Part shown: positions 35,201 through 41,935 of the stretch, piece by piece
How the letters are laid out: each line of letters opens with the position of its first letter
How positions within the stretch are numbered: the first letter of the stretch is position 1
From: Halomicrobium sp. LC1Hm
Lineage (GTDB): Archaea > Halobacteriota > Halobacteria > Halobacteriales > Haloarculaceae
Assembly (NCBI RefSeq): GCF_009617995.1
Contig: NZ_CP044129.1
Span: 2,046,001 to 2,110,000, forward strand
Direction: 5' to 3'
Length of the DNA: 64,000 nucleotides
Made by a program: the position numbers and the translations under genes
The notes under the pieces: model-generated
Databases searched by the model: none
Told to the model about the DNA's origin: nothing
What the model saw: only the letters and a program-made list of their open reading frames with translations

Positions 35201-35769
35201 TCGTCGTCCTCTCTGCGCGGGACTTCGATACCGCTGGTCAGACCCTTGTCGATGAGAAACCGGTTGGGAAAGAGGATGTCGGCCTCGTAGTGGTCGAACT
35301 CGTCGCGGATCTGTCCCACGTCGCGGGGCGTCCGACCGAAGATCTTGACGAGGCGCTCGCCCCGGATCGACTCGTAGGGATCGCCGTCTGCGTCGGTCTC
35401 CTCCCACCCGGTGATGCTGTCGTAGCCTCGCAGCCGCTCCTCGGTGACGTTCGCTGCGGGCGCGTAGAAGTACGGTCGAAAGTCGTAGATGCGGGCGTGG
35501 ACGGCGTTCTCGTCCTCGGTCCGGCCGAAGACGTGGATGACCGGGTACTCGTCGTCGCCGCGCCCCTCGATGGTGTAGTCGATCTGGGTGACGGCCATCG
35601 AAACCGTCTCCTCGACGTCCTCGAAGAGTCGCTCGCTGGCGTCGACCACGTCGGCGGTCGAGGCGGTCGTGCCCGCGACCGCCGCGGCCTCTTCGGCGAC
35701 GTCGCGCTCGTCGTCAGAGTCGTCGCTGTCGACGAACGCGCCGAGGTCCTGCTGGCCCTGCTCGCTCAT
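29215..35769 (-). CDS. polB: Family B DNA polymerase with three inteins
   Basis: One uninterrupted frame of 2184 residues; without its inteins (499-900, 988-1396, 1445-1883) it is 934 residues, the usual size for a haloarchaeal replicative PolB. Exonuclease motifs are visible: VFDIEVDD, SGWNFDDFD and YNLRDVEL. The polymerase motifs are split by the inteins: motif A (DLK/SLYP), motif B (VIMN/SLYG) and motif C (YGD/TDS). The 3'-5' exonuclease and polymerase domains are therefore complete only after splicing. The N-terminus is acidic and low complexity. The C-terminus (QTGLGQFM) is a PIP-box that would bind PCNA. The start ATG is preceded by a 144-base spacer and the gene runs singly. Confidence 0.95.
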   Translation of the reverse strand: MSEQGQQDLGAFVDSDDSDDERDVAEEAAAVAGTTASTADVVDASERLFEDVEETVSMAVTQIDYTIEGRGDDEYPVIHVFGRTEDENAVHARIYDFRPYFYAPAANVTEERLRGYDSITGWEETDADGDPYESIRGERLVKIFGRTPRDVGQIRDEFDHYEADILFPNRFLIDKGLTSGIEVPRREDDDGSLKVHHAEVAPANVQATPRVNVFDIEVDDRSGFPEDGEEPIVCLTSHDSYRDEYVIWLYEAPEGVAGPASLPDYEPIEGSIDVDVRRFTEEEAMLESFVDYIETTNPDILSGWNFDDFDAPYFLDRLEELQGPHHDYDLRIDRLSRVDEVWRSGWGGPDIKGRVVFDLLYAYQRTQFSELDSYRLDAVGEVELGVGKERYPGDIGDLWEDDPERLLEYNLRDVELCVELDRDQDIVAFWDEVRTFVGCKLEDATTPGDAVDMYVLHKLHGEYALPSKGQQESEDYEGGAVFDPITGVRENVTVLDLKCFSSDTDVLTPEGPKDITEIEVGDEVYTLNPDTFECEIKPVAETHQYENQFGELHHLSGNTHDLKVTENHRFLLSSERGWDEQTPDDFEFAEYRDIPEYERFAFPQHEPMAGRSPESFELVDEVSGGHVVVYSDDDLRVFRNAMPDPVVNSLDLVHGSSEAMGIQQSVGKYLIPISVYRSHREVIDEHADDVFLKFDSGHRETPFSFEMGNWLELLGWYVTEGSIDEVNGRITIHQDDGTERAAIQNLVAEMGINHNVDERGINISNVFLEEWLVENCGKGYAEKRLPDWVFGLDSELLKVLLTTMIRGDGSRSESGLGKFWTKSDQLKDDIVDLAVRCGYKPTASKQSDGTWYVSIGKRGSFKKSSNATIEDHDGDVYCITAEDNHVVMAGRNGNYQWVGQSLYPMCMVTTNASPETKVDPDAYDGETYRAPNGTHFRKEPDGAIREMVDELLSEREEKKSLRNDHDPDEDAYERYDRQQAAVKVIMNCFTPDTEVVTPEGVRDITDLEVGDEVYSLDPETMRMEVKPVVETHDYPDYRGDLVDIETSKIDFRVTPNHRMLVRKNETNGITEDEYGFVEAGELDRATNYELPHDWDGPDGERLNEVDLTEHVDDYEVWVRPEVHGHTFAAEIGYYPETVLKNDIGVEGYVFDPESFEEHREYIEDVAQQTYVHAESGRKWIPRTFDGDDFLELLAWYITEGNVYTSAEKQFGDKKRGEATTVKIAQDAVTDGGHSDHASIGELLDRMAFDYSVDDRSYQFTSTLLGNALRDLCGDGSFEKRIPELVFDAAREQKERFLDTLIAGDGDRGEHSWRYTTSSERLRDDVLRLCAHLGLTAHYRRDSGSWRIHASEDAKNTLRMHRNGGESTAEDGVHCVTVEDNHTLLAGRNGKFQFVGQSLYGVLGWDRFRLYDKEMGAAVTATGREVIDYTDEVVAREGYEVVYGDSVTGNRPIVVRDPAGQIRIQPIAELFDRADSAVEERPALVHDGGTASSSGMSKDRRPLSGWEALSVDDDGATEWRRITQVIRHETDKDVVTLQHKFGESTTTRDHSYVVEEDGTLVERTPNDVTEPLRVDDIPSVDSIGSVDIYEVLEGYSRTYTDGRSVGSEHAVEKTKQIHTDGEWVWFGHSHHDEIDTYPKVKRHVDLQSEDGRALVRLLAAYVSEGSSSTAETTASRFGASICESRREWLEQLQTDYHRLFADTEASIIASDVGDRRTVEYETGAGGASATYDDETKKLQMMNELAAVFFREFAGQTSRGKQIPSFVFHLPEDLQSLFLDVLVEGDGSREFPRYSDAYSERNFDFETTSRRLAGGLSMLLTQRGEKHSLKYRDAKDSYTIRTCDYYRSGRDPVVSETNYDGYVYDLSVEENENFVDAVGGIVLHNTDSVMLQVGDIGPDDVEGDVVVTDEMRAKHPEMDDGELETVAATIQKGFELEETINEAYDDFALEELNAQFHRFQIEFEKLYRRFFQAGKKKRYAGHIVWKEGKDVDDIDITGFEYQRSDIAPITKRVQKEVIDMIVHGEDADTIKEYVHDVIEDYQAGNVDPEDVGIPGGIGQKLDNYDTDTAQVRGAKYANMLLGTNFQSGSKPKRLYLDRVHDDFFQRIEAEKGLDPSEVPLYGEFRRDPDVICFEFADQIPEEFEVDWEKMLDKTLKGPIARILEAMGISWDEVKSGQEQTGLGQFM
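30121..31437 (-). mobile_element. Intein in polymerase motif C (PolB residues 1445-1883)
   Basis: 439 residues inserted between VVYGD and TDSVML, exactly in the catalytic YGDTD motif. It starts with Ser (SVTGNRPIV) and ends with HN, followed by Thr+1 of the host. The block B region has TTRDHSYVV. The two LAGLIDADG-type endonuclease motifs are recognisable (LLAAYVSEGS, LDVLVEGDGS), so it may still home. It is AT-richer than the exteins in several stretches. Location by motif corresponds to the class commonly called pol-c. Confidence 0.93.
31582..32808 (-). mobile_element. Intein in polymerase motif B (PolB residues 988-1396)
   Basis: 409 residues between VIMN and SLYGVLGW. It starts with Cys (CFTPDTEVVTPEG) and ends with FQFVGQ, so the C-terminal residue is Gln rather than Asn, followed by Ser+1. 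Block B is FRVTPNHRML. Endonuclease motifs LAWYITEGN and DTLIAGDGDR are present. The terminal Gln is shared with the motif A intein. Confidence 0.93.
33070..34275 (-). mobile_element. Intein in polymerase motif A (PolB residues 499-900)
   Basis: 402 residues between VLDLK and SLYPMCM. It starts with Cys (CFSSDTDVLTPEG) and ends with YQWVGQ, followed by Ser+1; the terminal residue is Gln, as in the motif B intein. Block B is LKVTENHRFLL, and the endonuclease blocks LGWYVTEGS and TTMIRGDGSR are intact. Splice-site and block similarity to the motif B intein suggests the two are related. Confidence 0.93.
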
Positions 35770-35913
35770 GATGTGGCGTCGTTCGGGATGCCCGATAAAA
35801 ACTACGGCGGTCGGCGATCCACGGCCAAACGTGTCGCTCGAATCGCAAGACGAAAGTATGGTCGCAGCCAGAAGGTATATGGTAACTCATAACATACCTA
35901 CGTTCGAGTCCCC

Positions 35914-36102
35914 ATGTCGGACAACGCACACGCAGACGAGCGGGACAGCACGGAGGAACGACGCTCCGAACCCGGACTACCGTCGGCAGTAGAGACGACC
36001 GAGACCTACGAGACCGACGAGGGGACAGTGTTCTACGACGCCGAGAACCCGCTGGCCTGGCTCCAGACGGATTCGGCGGTGACGCTGACCGAGCGCGTGT
36101 AG
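35914..36102 (+). CDS. Small haloarchaeal protein (DUF7331-like)
   Basis: 62 residues, an acidic, disordered N-terminus followed by GTVFYDAENPLAWLQTDSAV, a short segment that I associate with a small conserved haloarchaeal family (DUF7331). It has no membrane helix and no enzyme motif. It is the first of three short genes on this strand leading to the rad50 gene, which is convergent. The function is unknown. Confidence 0.65.
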   Translation: MSDNAHADERDSTEERRSEPGLPSAVETTETYETDEGTVFYDAENPLAWLQTDSAVTLTERV

Positions 36103-36145
36103 GCCAGGGCAAACTGCTTTTGCCCGATGGGACGAAAGCCCGGAC

Positions 36146-36532
36146 GTGAGCAGCGACGAGCCAGACGATAGCGCCGCGGGCGAGGGGCCGACGCCCCCCT
36201 CGGTCGACGGTCCCGACCCCGAGCAGATCGGTCCGGGAGTGCCGACCGCACCCGGGACGGAGACCGATCCGGAATCGATGGGGCCGGAGATTCCCGAACC
36301 GCCGGAACCGGGCGCGGCCGACGCCGACGCCGAGAGCGTCCGCCTGTTCTGGAAACTGGTGTTGGTGTTCAACGTCGCCGTCTTCGGCCTCGCCGTCGGC
36401 CCGATGTTCGGGTACTTTCTGGGCGACTGGGACCGGGGCCTCCAGATTTTCGCCGTCGGCGCGCTGGCGCTCGTCTACGGGCTCGTCAGGTACTACGGCT
36501 TCCGCCGGGACCGGCCGGAAGACGCTCGGTGA
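36146..36532 (+). CDS. Membrane protein with acidic-proline N-terminus (DUF7322-like)
   Basis: 128 residues from the GTG at 36146. The first 70 residues are a low-complexity stretch rich in Pro, Asp and Glu, with PGP repeats (GPDPEQIGPGVPTAPGTETD). Two membrane helices follow (about 72-95 and 100-120), with a basic C-terminal tail. Such small membrane proteins are common next to rad50/mre11 in haloarchaea. The DUF assignment is from memory, not computed. Confidence 0.55.
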   Translation: MSSDEPDDSAAGEGPTPPSVDGPDPEQIGPGVPTAPGTETDPESMGPEIPEPPEPGAADADAESVRLFWKLVLVFNVAVFGLAVGPMFGYFLGDWDRGLQIFAVGALALVYGLVRYYGFRRDRPEDAR

Positions 36533-36649
36533 GATCGTCGTCGGCGGCACTCGATGCTCGCCCACGCGATTTGGCGACCGACGCCGCGTGCGGACTGCCC
36601 GTCCGGCGACAGCACAACACCTACACGCGTTCCGGCCGAACGGCGACCG

Positions 36650-37075
36650 ATGCGAACTGTGGAAGACCGGGACGGCGATCGGTATCTGCTGGTCAAGCGG
36701 TCCAGCGAGTCGAGTCTCGTCCGCGATCCGGCGACCGGCGAGGAGCGCCACCTCCCGAACGACGCTCTCGAACCGGTGACGGAGACGAGCCCGCTCTCGA
36801 CGGCGGCAACTGCGGTGTCCGAGCCGCTCCGTCGAGTCGTGACCGCCACACACGACGACCGCGCGCTGGGGCTGTTGGTGGCACTCGAAGCGCGCGGCCC
36901 GACGGACGTGCGCGTCCTCCTCGACCGGTACGAACTCTGCGAGAGTGATCTCCACGGCCTGCTAGCGGAGTTTCGCGCTGCCGGGCTGGTCACGGAGGCG
37001 GACGTGTCGGGCGGTCGCGGGTACGACACCACTGCACTCGCCAGCGAGGCACTGGCGACGCTGCGAGGCGACTAG
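36650..37075 (+). CDS. Conserved haloarchaeal protein with C-terminal wHTH (DUF7346-like)
   Basis: 141 residues from the ATG at 36650; upstream codons are open but out of the family pattern. An N-terminal beta-rich part (RTVEDRDGDRYLLVKRSSES, then LVRDPATGEERHLPND) is followed by a helix-rich half (about 60-141) that resembles a winged helix (VRVLLDRYELCESDLHGLLAEFRAAGL). It ends four bases inside the convergent rad50 gene (shared CTAG). I suspect it regulates, or acts with, the repair genes next to it, on position only. Confidence 0.6.
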   Translation: MRTVEDRDGDRYLLVKRSSESSLVRDPATGEERHLPNDALEPVTETSPLSTAATAVSEPLRRVVTATHDDRALGLLVALEARGPTDVRVLLDRYELCESDLHGLLAEFRAAGLVTEADVSGGRGYDTTALASEALATLRGD

Positions 37076-39747
37076 TCGGCGGCGTCCGCGACGACGCCCG
37101 CCTCGACCCGCTGTGCCGTCGAGCGGTTGGTCGTCGAGTCCTTCTCGACGCGGACCAGCGCGTCGGCCGCGCCGACGAGTTCCTCGTCGTGGCTGACGAC
37201 GACGATCTGCTCGACGCCCACGTCGTCACGCATGAACTCGATCAGGCCGAGCAGCTGTGAGACGTGCCCGGAGTCGAGAAAGACGGTCGGCTCGTCGAGG
37301 ATCAGGGGCGGCATCGGCGCAGCCCCCTCGATTCCCTCGGCCAGCAGTCGGTAGATCGCACACCGGAGGCTGAGGTTGAACAGCGCGCGCTCGCCCCCGG
37401 AGAGCTGCTCGGGATCGAGCGCCTCGCCGTCTTTCTGGTACACCGTCAGCTGGTACTCCCCGTCGAGTTCGATGTGAGAGTACGAGTCGTTCTGGTAGAC
37501 CAGATCGAACACGTCGTTGAGCATCCGTTCGAGCGTCTCGACGTTGCGCTGGCGCAGCTCGGCCCGGACGGTGCCGTACATCGACTCCAGCTCCTCGGCC
37601 TCCTCGTACAGCGTCGCGAGCTTCTCGACGGTCGCCGCCAGTTCGTCGCGGCGCTCACGGAGCTCCTCCAGGGCTTCGATCTCGTTTTCGACGGCCCCAG
37701 CGCTCGCCTGTAGGTCGTCGCGTTCGGCCCGGAGTTCGTCGAGTTTCTCGTCTGCCTGCTGGATGTACTCCGTCGCCCGCTCGCGTTCCGCGCGGGCCTC
37801 CTCGACGTTCGCGTCGTCGAACTCCGCTTCGAGAGTGGACGTGCGCTCTCGCTTGTCGGCGAGTCGCTCGCGGCGCTCGTCGTTGATCTCGTCTTTCTGC
37901 TGGCGCTGCTCGCGCAGTCGTTCGAGGTCGTCTTCGCACTCCTCGACCGCCGCGAGCAGCGTCTCGATGCGTTCGAGCCGTTCCAGCTCCGTCTTGCACT
38001 CCTGGCGCTGTTGATTGCAGTCGGCGACGACGTCGCGACACTCCTGGGCCGCTTGCTCGGCCTCGGTGGCCGCCTCGCGCTTCTCGTCGGCCTCCGACGC
38101 CAACGCCTCGGCGTCGGCCCGGAGTTCGTCGATCCGGTCTTCCTCCTCGTCGAGCCCCGACTCGCGGTCCTCGATCAAGCGCGTGACGTCGTCGCGTCTC
38201 GTCTCCAGGGTCTCGATCTCGGCGGCCGTCTCGACGAGCTGCTCGGCTCGTTCGAGTCGCTCCTCGCGGGTCGTCACCGCCTCTCGGGCCGCTTCGAGGT
38301 CACGCTCGTGTTCCTCGATTCGGTCGCGCCGTTCGTCGATCTTCTCGACGTGAGGCGAGTCTGTCACGTCCTGCCCGCACTCCGGACACTTCCCAGCGTC
38401 GAGAAGCTGCTGGGCCTCGGCGACGCGCTCGCGTTCGGCTTCGAGCGTCGTCTCCAGTTCCGTGACCCGCTGGCGTGCGTCTTCGAGCGTCGACGCGACC
38501 TCGTCGCGGTGGTCTTCGACGCCGTCCCGATCCACCGGTGCGTCCTCGAAGCGGGCCGCGAGTGTCTCGATTCGCTCGTCGATCTCGTCGAGCTGGTCGC
38601 GCCGTTCCCGTACGTCCTCGCGGGTGTCGGCCACCTCGGCTTCGAGTCGCTCGGCCTCCTCGCGTTTCTCGGTGGCTCGCTCGTCGAGAGTCGCGGCGCT
38701 CTCGCGCAGCGACTCGGCCTCGCTGCCGTGTTCCGAGGCCGCGACCCGCTGGGCTTCGATTCGGTCTCGCAGCTCGTCGTCGCGGGCGGTCAGTTCGTCG
38801 ATCCGCTCGGAGACGGCGTCGGAGTCGGCGCTGTCGAGGTCGCTCTCGGCGACGGCCTCGCGCAGTTCCGTCTCGCGCTCGCTCAGCGTCTCCTTTCGGT
38901 CCCGAATCCGCTCGTCGATCTCGTCTCGCTCCCGTTCGGTCTCTGCGATCGTCTCCCGGAGCTCGTCGATCTCGGCTTCGAGTTCGTCGAGCTCGGCCTG
39001 TTTCTCCTCGTAGTCGTCGATGATCGACTGGGCGTCGTCGCGGGTCTGGACTGCCCGCTCGCGCTGGCCTTCGATGCGTTCGATCTCCTCGCTGGTCTCG
39101 GCGATCTGGCTCCGGAGTTCGTTGAGGCGATCGTAGAGGTCACGCTCCTCCTTCTCGGCGATCTGCTCTTCGAGCTGGCCCAGCGCGCCCTGTTTGTCGT
39201 CGCGGACGCGGCCGATGCCGACGCGGGCGTCGCTTGCCCGCTCGCGGTACTCCTCTAGCTTCCCGAGCTGGAGGAGGTCGTCGAGCATGTCCTGGCGCTG
39301 GCCCGGCGAGGCGTTGATCAGCTTGTTGACCTCGCCCTGCCTGACGTACGCACAGTTGACGAACGCCTCGCTGTCCATCCGGAGGAGTTCGGTGACGCGG
39401 CGGCGGACGGCGCGAGCGCCGTCGAAGCTCCCCTCCGGCGTTTCGAGGACGCACTTGGCGGTCGTCGCTCGCTCGCCCGTCGCCCGGACGCGGCGCTCGA
39501 TGTGGAAGTCGCCGCCGCCGTGGGTGAACCACAGCTCGACGGTCGCGTCGTCGGCCCCGATCGAGACGATCTCGCCGAGGTTCTCGTCGAGGGCCTTGGT
39601 CCCGTAGAGCGCGAAGAAACAGGCCTCCAGCAGCGAGGACTTCCCGCTGCCGTTGAGGCCGTGGATGATCGTCACGCCGCGGTCGAGTCGCAGGTCGGCC
39701 TCGCCGTAACACTTGAAGTTCTCCATCCGGACCCGAGAGATCCTCAT
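37072..39747 (-). CDS. rad50: DNA double-strand break repair ATPase Rad50
   Basis: 891 residues, an SMC-like ATPase that forms the MR complex with Mre11 and tethers and processes DNA ends. Walker A (GLNGSGKSS, residues 30-38) and N-terminal lobe are typical; two long coiled coils (about 150-440 and 470-720) meet at a zinc hook of CPEC at residues 454-457. The signature LSGGERALFNLSLRC and Walker B PPLILDEPTVFLDSG lie near the C-terminus. The spacing from mre11 is 31 bases, in the order mre11-rad50, so the two are cotranscribed. Confidence 0.95.
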   Translation of the reverse strand: MRISRVRMENFKCYGEADLRLDRGVTIIHGLNGSGKSSLLEACFFALYGTKALDENLGEIVSIGADDATVELWFTHGGGDFHIERRVRATGERATTAKCVLETPEGSFDGARAVRRRVTELLRMDSEAFVNCAYVRQGEVNKLINASPGQRQDMLDDLLQLGKLEEYRERASDARVGIGRVRDDKQGALGQLEEQIAEKEERDLYDRLNELRSQIAETSEEIERIEGQRERAVQTRDDAQSIIDDYEEKQAELDELEAEIDELRETIAETERERDEIDERIRDRKETLSERETELREAVAESDLDSADSDAVSERIDELTARDDELRDRIEAQRVAASEHGSEAESLRESAATLDERATEKREEAERLEAEVADTREDVRERRDQLDEIDERIETLAARFEDAPVDRDGVEDHRDEVASTLEDARQRVTELETTLEAERERVAEAQQLLDAGKCPECGQDVTDSPHVEKIDERRDRIEEHERDLEAAREAVTTREERLERAEQLVETAAEIETLETRRDDVTRLIEDRESGLDEEEDRIDELRADAEALASEADEKREAATEAEQAAQECRDVVADCNQQRQECKTELERLERIETLLAAVEECEDDLERLREQRQQKDEINDERRERLADKRERTSTLEAEFDDANVEEARAERERATEYIQQADEKLDELRAERDDLQASAGAVENEIEALEELRERRDELAATVEKLATLYEEAEELESMYGTVRAELRQRNVETLERMLNDVFDLVYQNDSYSHIELDGEYQLTVYQKDGEALDPEQLSGGERALFNLSLRCAIYRLLAEGIEGAAPMPPLILDEPTVFLDSGHVSQLLGLIEFMRDDVGVEQIVVVSHDEELVGAADALVRVEKDSTTNRSTAQRVEAGVVADAAD

Positions 39748-39778
39748 CGGACCACCTCTCGGGAGACAGCGTCGTCTC

Positions 39779-41074
39779 TCACAGGTACTCCTCCATCGTC
39801 GACTGGTCGTCCGGGTCCCCTGACTCCGTCTCGCCAGCGGCGTCGTCGGCTGGCTGGTCCGCCGCGGCGTCGTCGGCCCTCTCGTCCGATGCGGAACTGC
39901 GGTCGTCGGTCGGCGCGTGGCCGCCGTCGGCTTCGGTCTCTGGGTGCGCGCTCTCGGCGTCGGCTCCGTCGAAGACCGCCAGATCGCCCGCTTCGACGAG
40001 GTCGGCGACGCGCTCTTCGACGGTGTCGGCGACGTTCGAGTCGGGGACCTTCGAGGCGCGAATCGTCTCGTCGATGTCTCGGGCTGCTTCGCTCAGACCG
40101 AGTTCCCGCACGCGCTCGTGGACGGCCTCGTCGGGGTCGGCGAAGCTCACCTCCACCTCGCGTTCGTCGGCGAACTCCCGGTGGTCGGTGACGCGCGCGA
40201 CCAGCGCTCCCCGTTCGAGCGCGAACTCCTCGATGCCGGCCGGCGTGATCGGCTCGCCCTCGCCGTCGACGTGGACGATCACGACCGCGTCGGTCAGATC
40301 GTACTCGCCGACGCGCTCACGGACGTGTTCGAGCCCCTCGTCGCCGGCCAGCTCGACCTCGACGAAGACGAACTCGCGGGTGTCGAGCCCCCGGCGCGTG
40401 ATGGTCACGTCGCCGTCGAACGTGACGATGTTGTACCCACGGTCGTCGCGCTCGTCGGCGCTGGCGCGCTCGGTCGACCCGCAGTACGTGAGCCACGTCT
40501 CGTCGACCTGCTTCGTGCCGGGCGTGTGCTCGTCGCCCAGCAGGAGCGCGTCGAAGTCGACGGTGGCCTCGTCGACGATGGCCGTCGCGTCCCAGGTGCC
40601 GTAGTCGAAGGGCTGGAACTGGCCGTGACTGACCAGCGCGGCGTGATCCGCGTCGTGGGACCTGAAGTCGTAGTCGAGTGCGTCGCGCTGTGAGCGGGGG
40701 ACGTAGTCGAGGCCGTAGAAGGCCGTGTCCCCGATCACGCGCGGTTCGTCGTCGAGACGCGTCGCCAGCCCCAGCGACTCGTAGAGGTCGAGCCATTGGG
40801 CGTCGCGCTTTGCCTCGTGGTTGCCGACGACGGCCAGAAACGGGATGTCGGCGTCGTCGAGTCGCTCCAGTACGTCCAGCGTTCCGAGCACGTCCGTGAG
40901 CGTCGGTCGCCGGTCGTGAAACAGGTCGCCAGCGTGGACGACGGCGTCGGCCCCCGAACCGATCGCGTCGTCGACGACCTGTCGGAACGCGTCCAGGAAG
41001 TCGTCCCGGCGCTCGGGCACGTGGTACTGCTGGTACCCGATGTGGGTGTCGCCGGTGTGTATGACCCGCGTCAT
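39779..41074 (-). CDS. mre11: DNA repair nuclease Mre11
   Basis: 431 residues. A Mn-dependent exo/endonuclease partner of Rad50. Phosphoesterase motifs are visible: HTGDTHIGY (residue 6), VVHAGDLFHD (about 45), FLAVVGNHE (about 80), then SHGQF (about 150) and GDEHTPG (about 180, in place of the usual GHxH motif). The last 70 residues are acidic and low complexity, ending QSTMEEYL, a PIP-box-like PCNA-binding motif. Its start overlaps the stop of the small upstream gene by four bases. Confidence 0.94.
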   Translation of the reverse strand: MTRVIHTGDTHIGYQQYHVPERRDDFLDAFRQVVDDAIGSGADAVVHAGDLFHDRRPTLTDVLGTLDVLERLDDADIPFLAVVGNHEAKRDAQWLDLYESLGLATRLDDEPRVIGDTAFYGLDYVPRSQRDALDYDFRSHDADHAALVSHGQFQPFDYGTWDATAIVDEATVDFDALLLGDEHTPGTKQVDETWLTYCGSTERASADERDDRGYNIVTFDGDVTITRRGLDTREFVFVEVELAGDEGLEHVRERVGEYDLTDAVVIVHVDGEGEPITPAGIEEFALERGALVARVTDHREFADEREVEVSFADPDEAVHERVRELGLSEAARDIDETIRASKVPDSNVADTVEERVADLVEAGDLAVFDGADAESAHPETEADGGHAPTDDRSSASDERADDAAADQPADDAAGETESGDPDDQSTMEEYL

Positions 41075-41424
41075 CTGCTCTCGACTTTGGCACCGTCGCC
41101 TAAAGAGGTTCCGCGACCGGGGTGAAACTGATCGCCCGACGCAGCGGCCCGGTACCGCCGGTATGCAGCGAGTGTCTCGCGTCCGCGCTGGCTGGCGGCG
41201 CTGACAGACTCCTCGGCCGCCTCGACGGCTCGTTCGAGGTCCGCCAGTCCGCCGTCGTCGACGAAGGCCGCGGCCGCCGCCAGATCGTCGAGTGCGTCGG
41301 TCGCCCGTTCGATCATCTCCCTGTGCTCGGCCTGGAGGGCGGTCGGCGTCGCGTCCGAGCGGTCGGTCTCGTCGGTGTCTGCGAGCGCACGAAGCCGCGC
41401 CTTGACTGTCGCTTCGTCGGTCAC
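41071..41424 (-). CDS. Small helical protein coupled to mre11
   Basis: 117 residues from the GTG at 41424; codons upstream are open but overlap a different gene. Almost wholly helical, rich in Ala, Glu and Asp (ALADTDETDRSDATPTALQAE, ALDDLAAAAAFVDDGG), likely a coiled coil or small bundle. The stop codon overlaps the mre11 start (ATGA). It may be a haloarchaeal accessory to the MR complex. I could not place it in a family with confidence. Confidence 0.6.
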   Translation of the reverse strand: MTDEATVKARLRALADTDETDRSDATPTALQAEHREMIERATDALDDLAAAAAFVDDGGLADLERAVEAAEESVSAASQRGRETLAAYRRYRAAASGDQFHPGRGTSLGDGAKVESR

Positions 41425-41465
41425 GAGGCGGGCTGTGGCGCGTTCACACAAAAGGCTGTGGCGCG

Positions 41466-41744
41466 CTACTGCTCGACGGTCAGGGTGTAGATGCGCTTCC
41501 GTGCGTCCGCGAAGGAGAACCGAGAGTCGACGGCCCCCGCCTCTTCGAGGCGGTTGAGCGCGTAGCGGACGGTCCGTGCGGGCAACAGCGTCTCCTCGGA
41601 GAGTTGGCTCTGGGTGAGCGTTCCGTTGTACTCCAGGACCTTCGCGACGAGTTTTGCACTCGGCGGGAGTTCGCGGACCGCGTCCCACTCGACGGTCGTC
41701 GGCTCCGATGCACCACCGGGTCGATCGAGTTCTGACGTGCTCAT
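41466..41744 (-). CDS. Small winged-HTH regulator
   Basis: 92 residues. A MarR/TrmB-like winged helix: GTLTQSQLSEETLLPARTVRYALNRLEEAGAV is the HTH, and RFSFADARKRIYTLTV the wing. The helix is preceded by an acidic N-terminus with LPPSAKLVAKVLEYNG. It has its own AT-rich promoter and could regulate the mre11-rad50 operon downstream or the divergent PAN gene. Confidence 0.75.
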   Translation of the reverse strand: MSTSELDRPGGASEPTTVEWDAVRELPPSAKLVAKVLEYNGTLTQSQLSEETLLPARTVRYALNRLEEAGAVDSRFSFADARKRIYTLTVEQ

Positions 41745-41787
41745 GCTACCTCACCGTTGGAAATACAGAGTGATAATATTTACTGTT

Positions 41788-41799
41788 CTATTTTATAAC
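41788..41799 (-). promoter_or_regulatory. AT-rich promoter between HTH gene and PAN
   Basis: tattttataact; on the minus strand this reads agttataaaata, a TATA box about 45 bases before the HTH start at 41744. The adjacent gataatatttac (about 41771) is a second AT-rich block. Confidence 0.55.
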
Positions 41800-41935
41800 T
41801 GTGGGTAATCATACGGTGGCGATGGTTGGAATACCTAAGACGCAAGATATTCGGCGATAGAGGGTCTAGGAACGGTGGAGTCAGAACCTGACCCGACCCG
41901 AAGCCTCATAATGGCTGACCCGCTAGCGAGTGGTA

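Noticed and set aside
33955-35892. Long plus-strand open frame opposite polB
   Set aside because: A frame shadow: repeated Val/Asp-rich translation with no domain logic, and the minus-strand polymerase explains the sequence.
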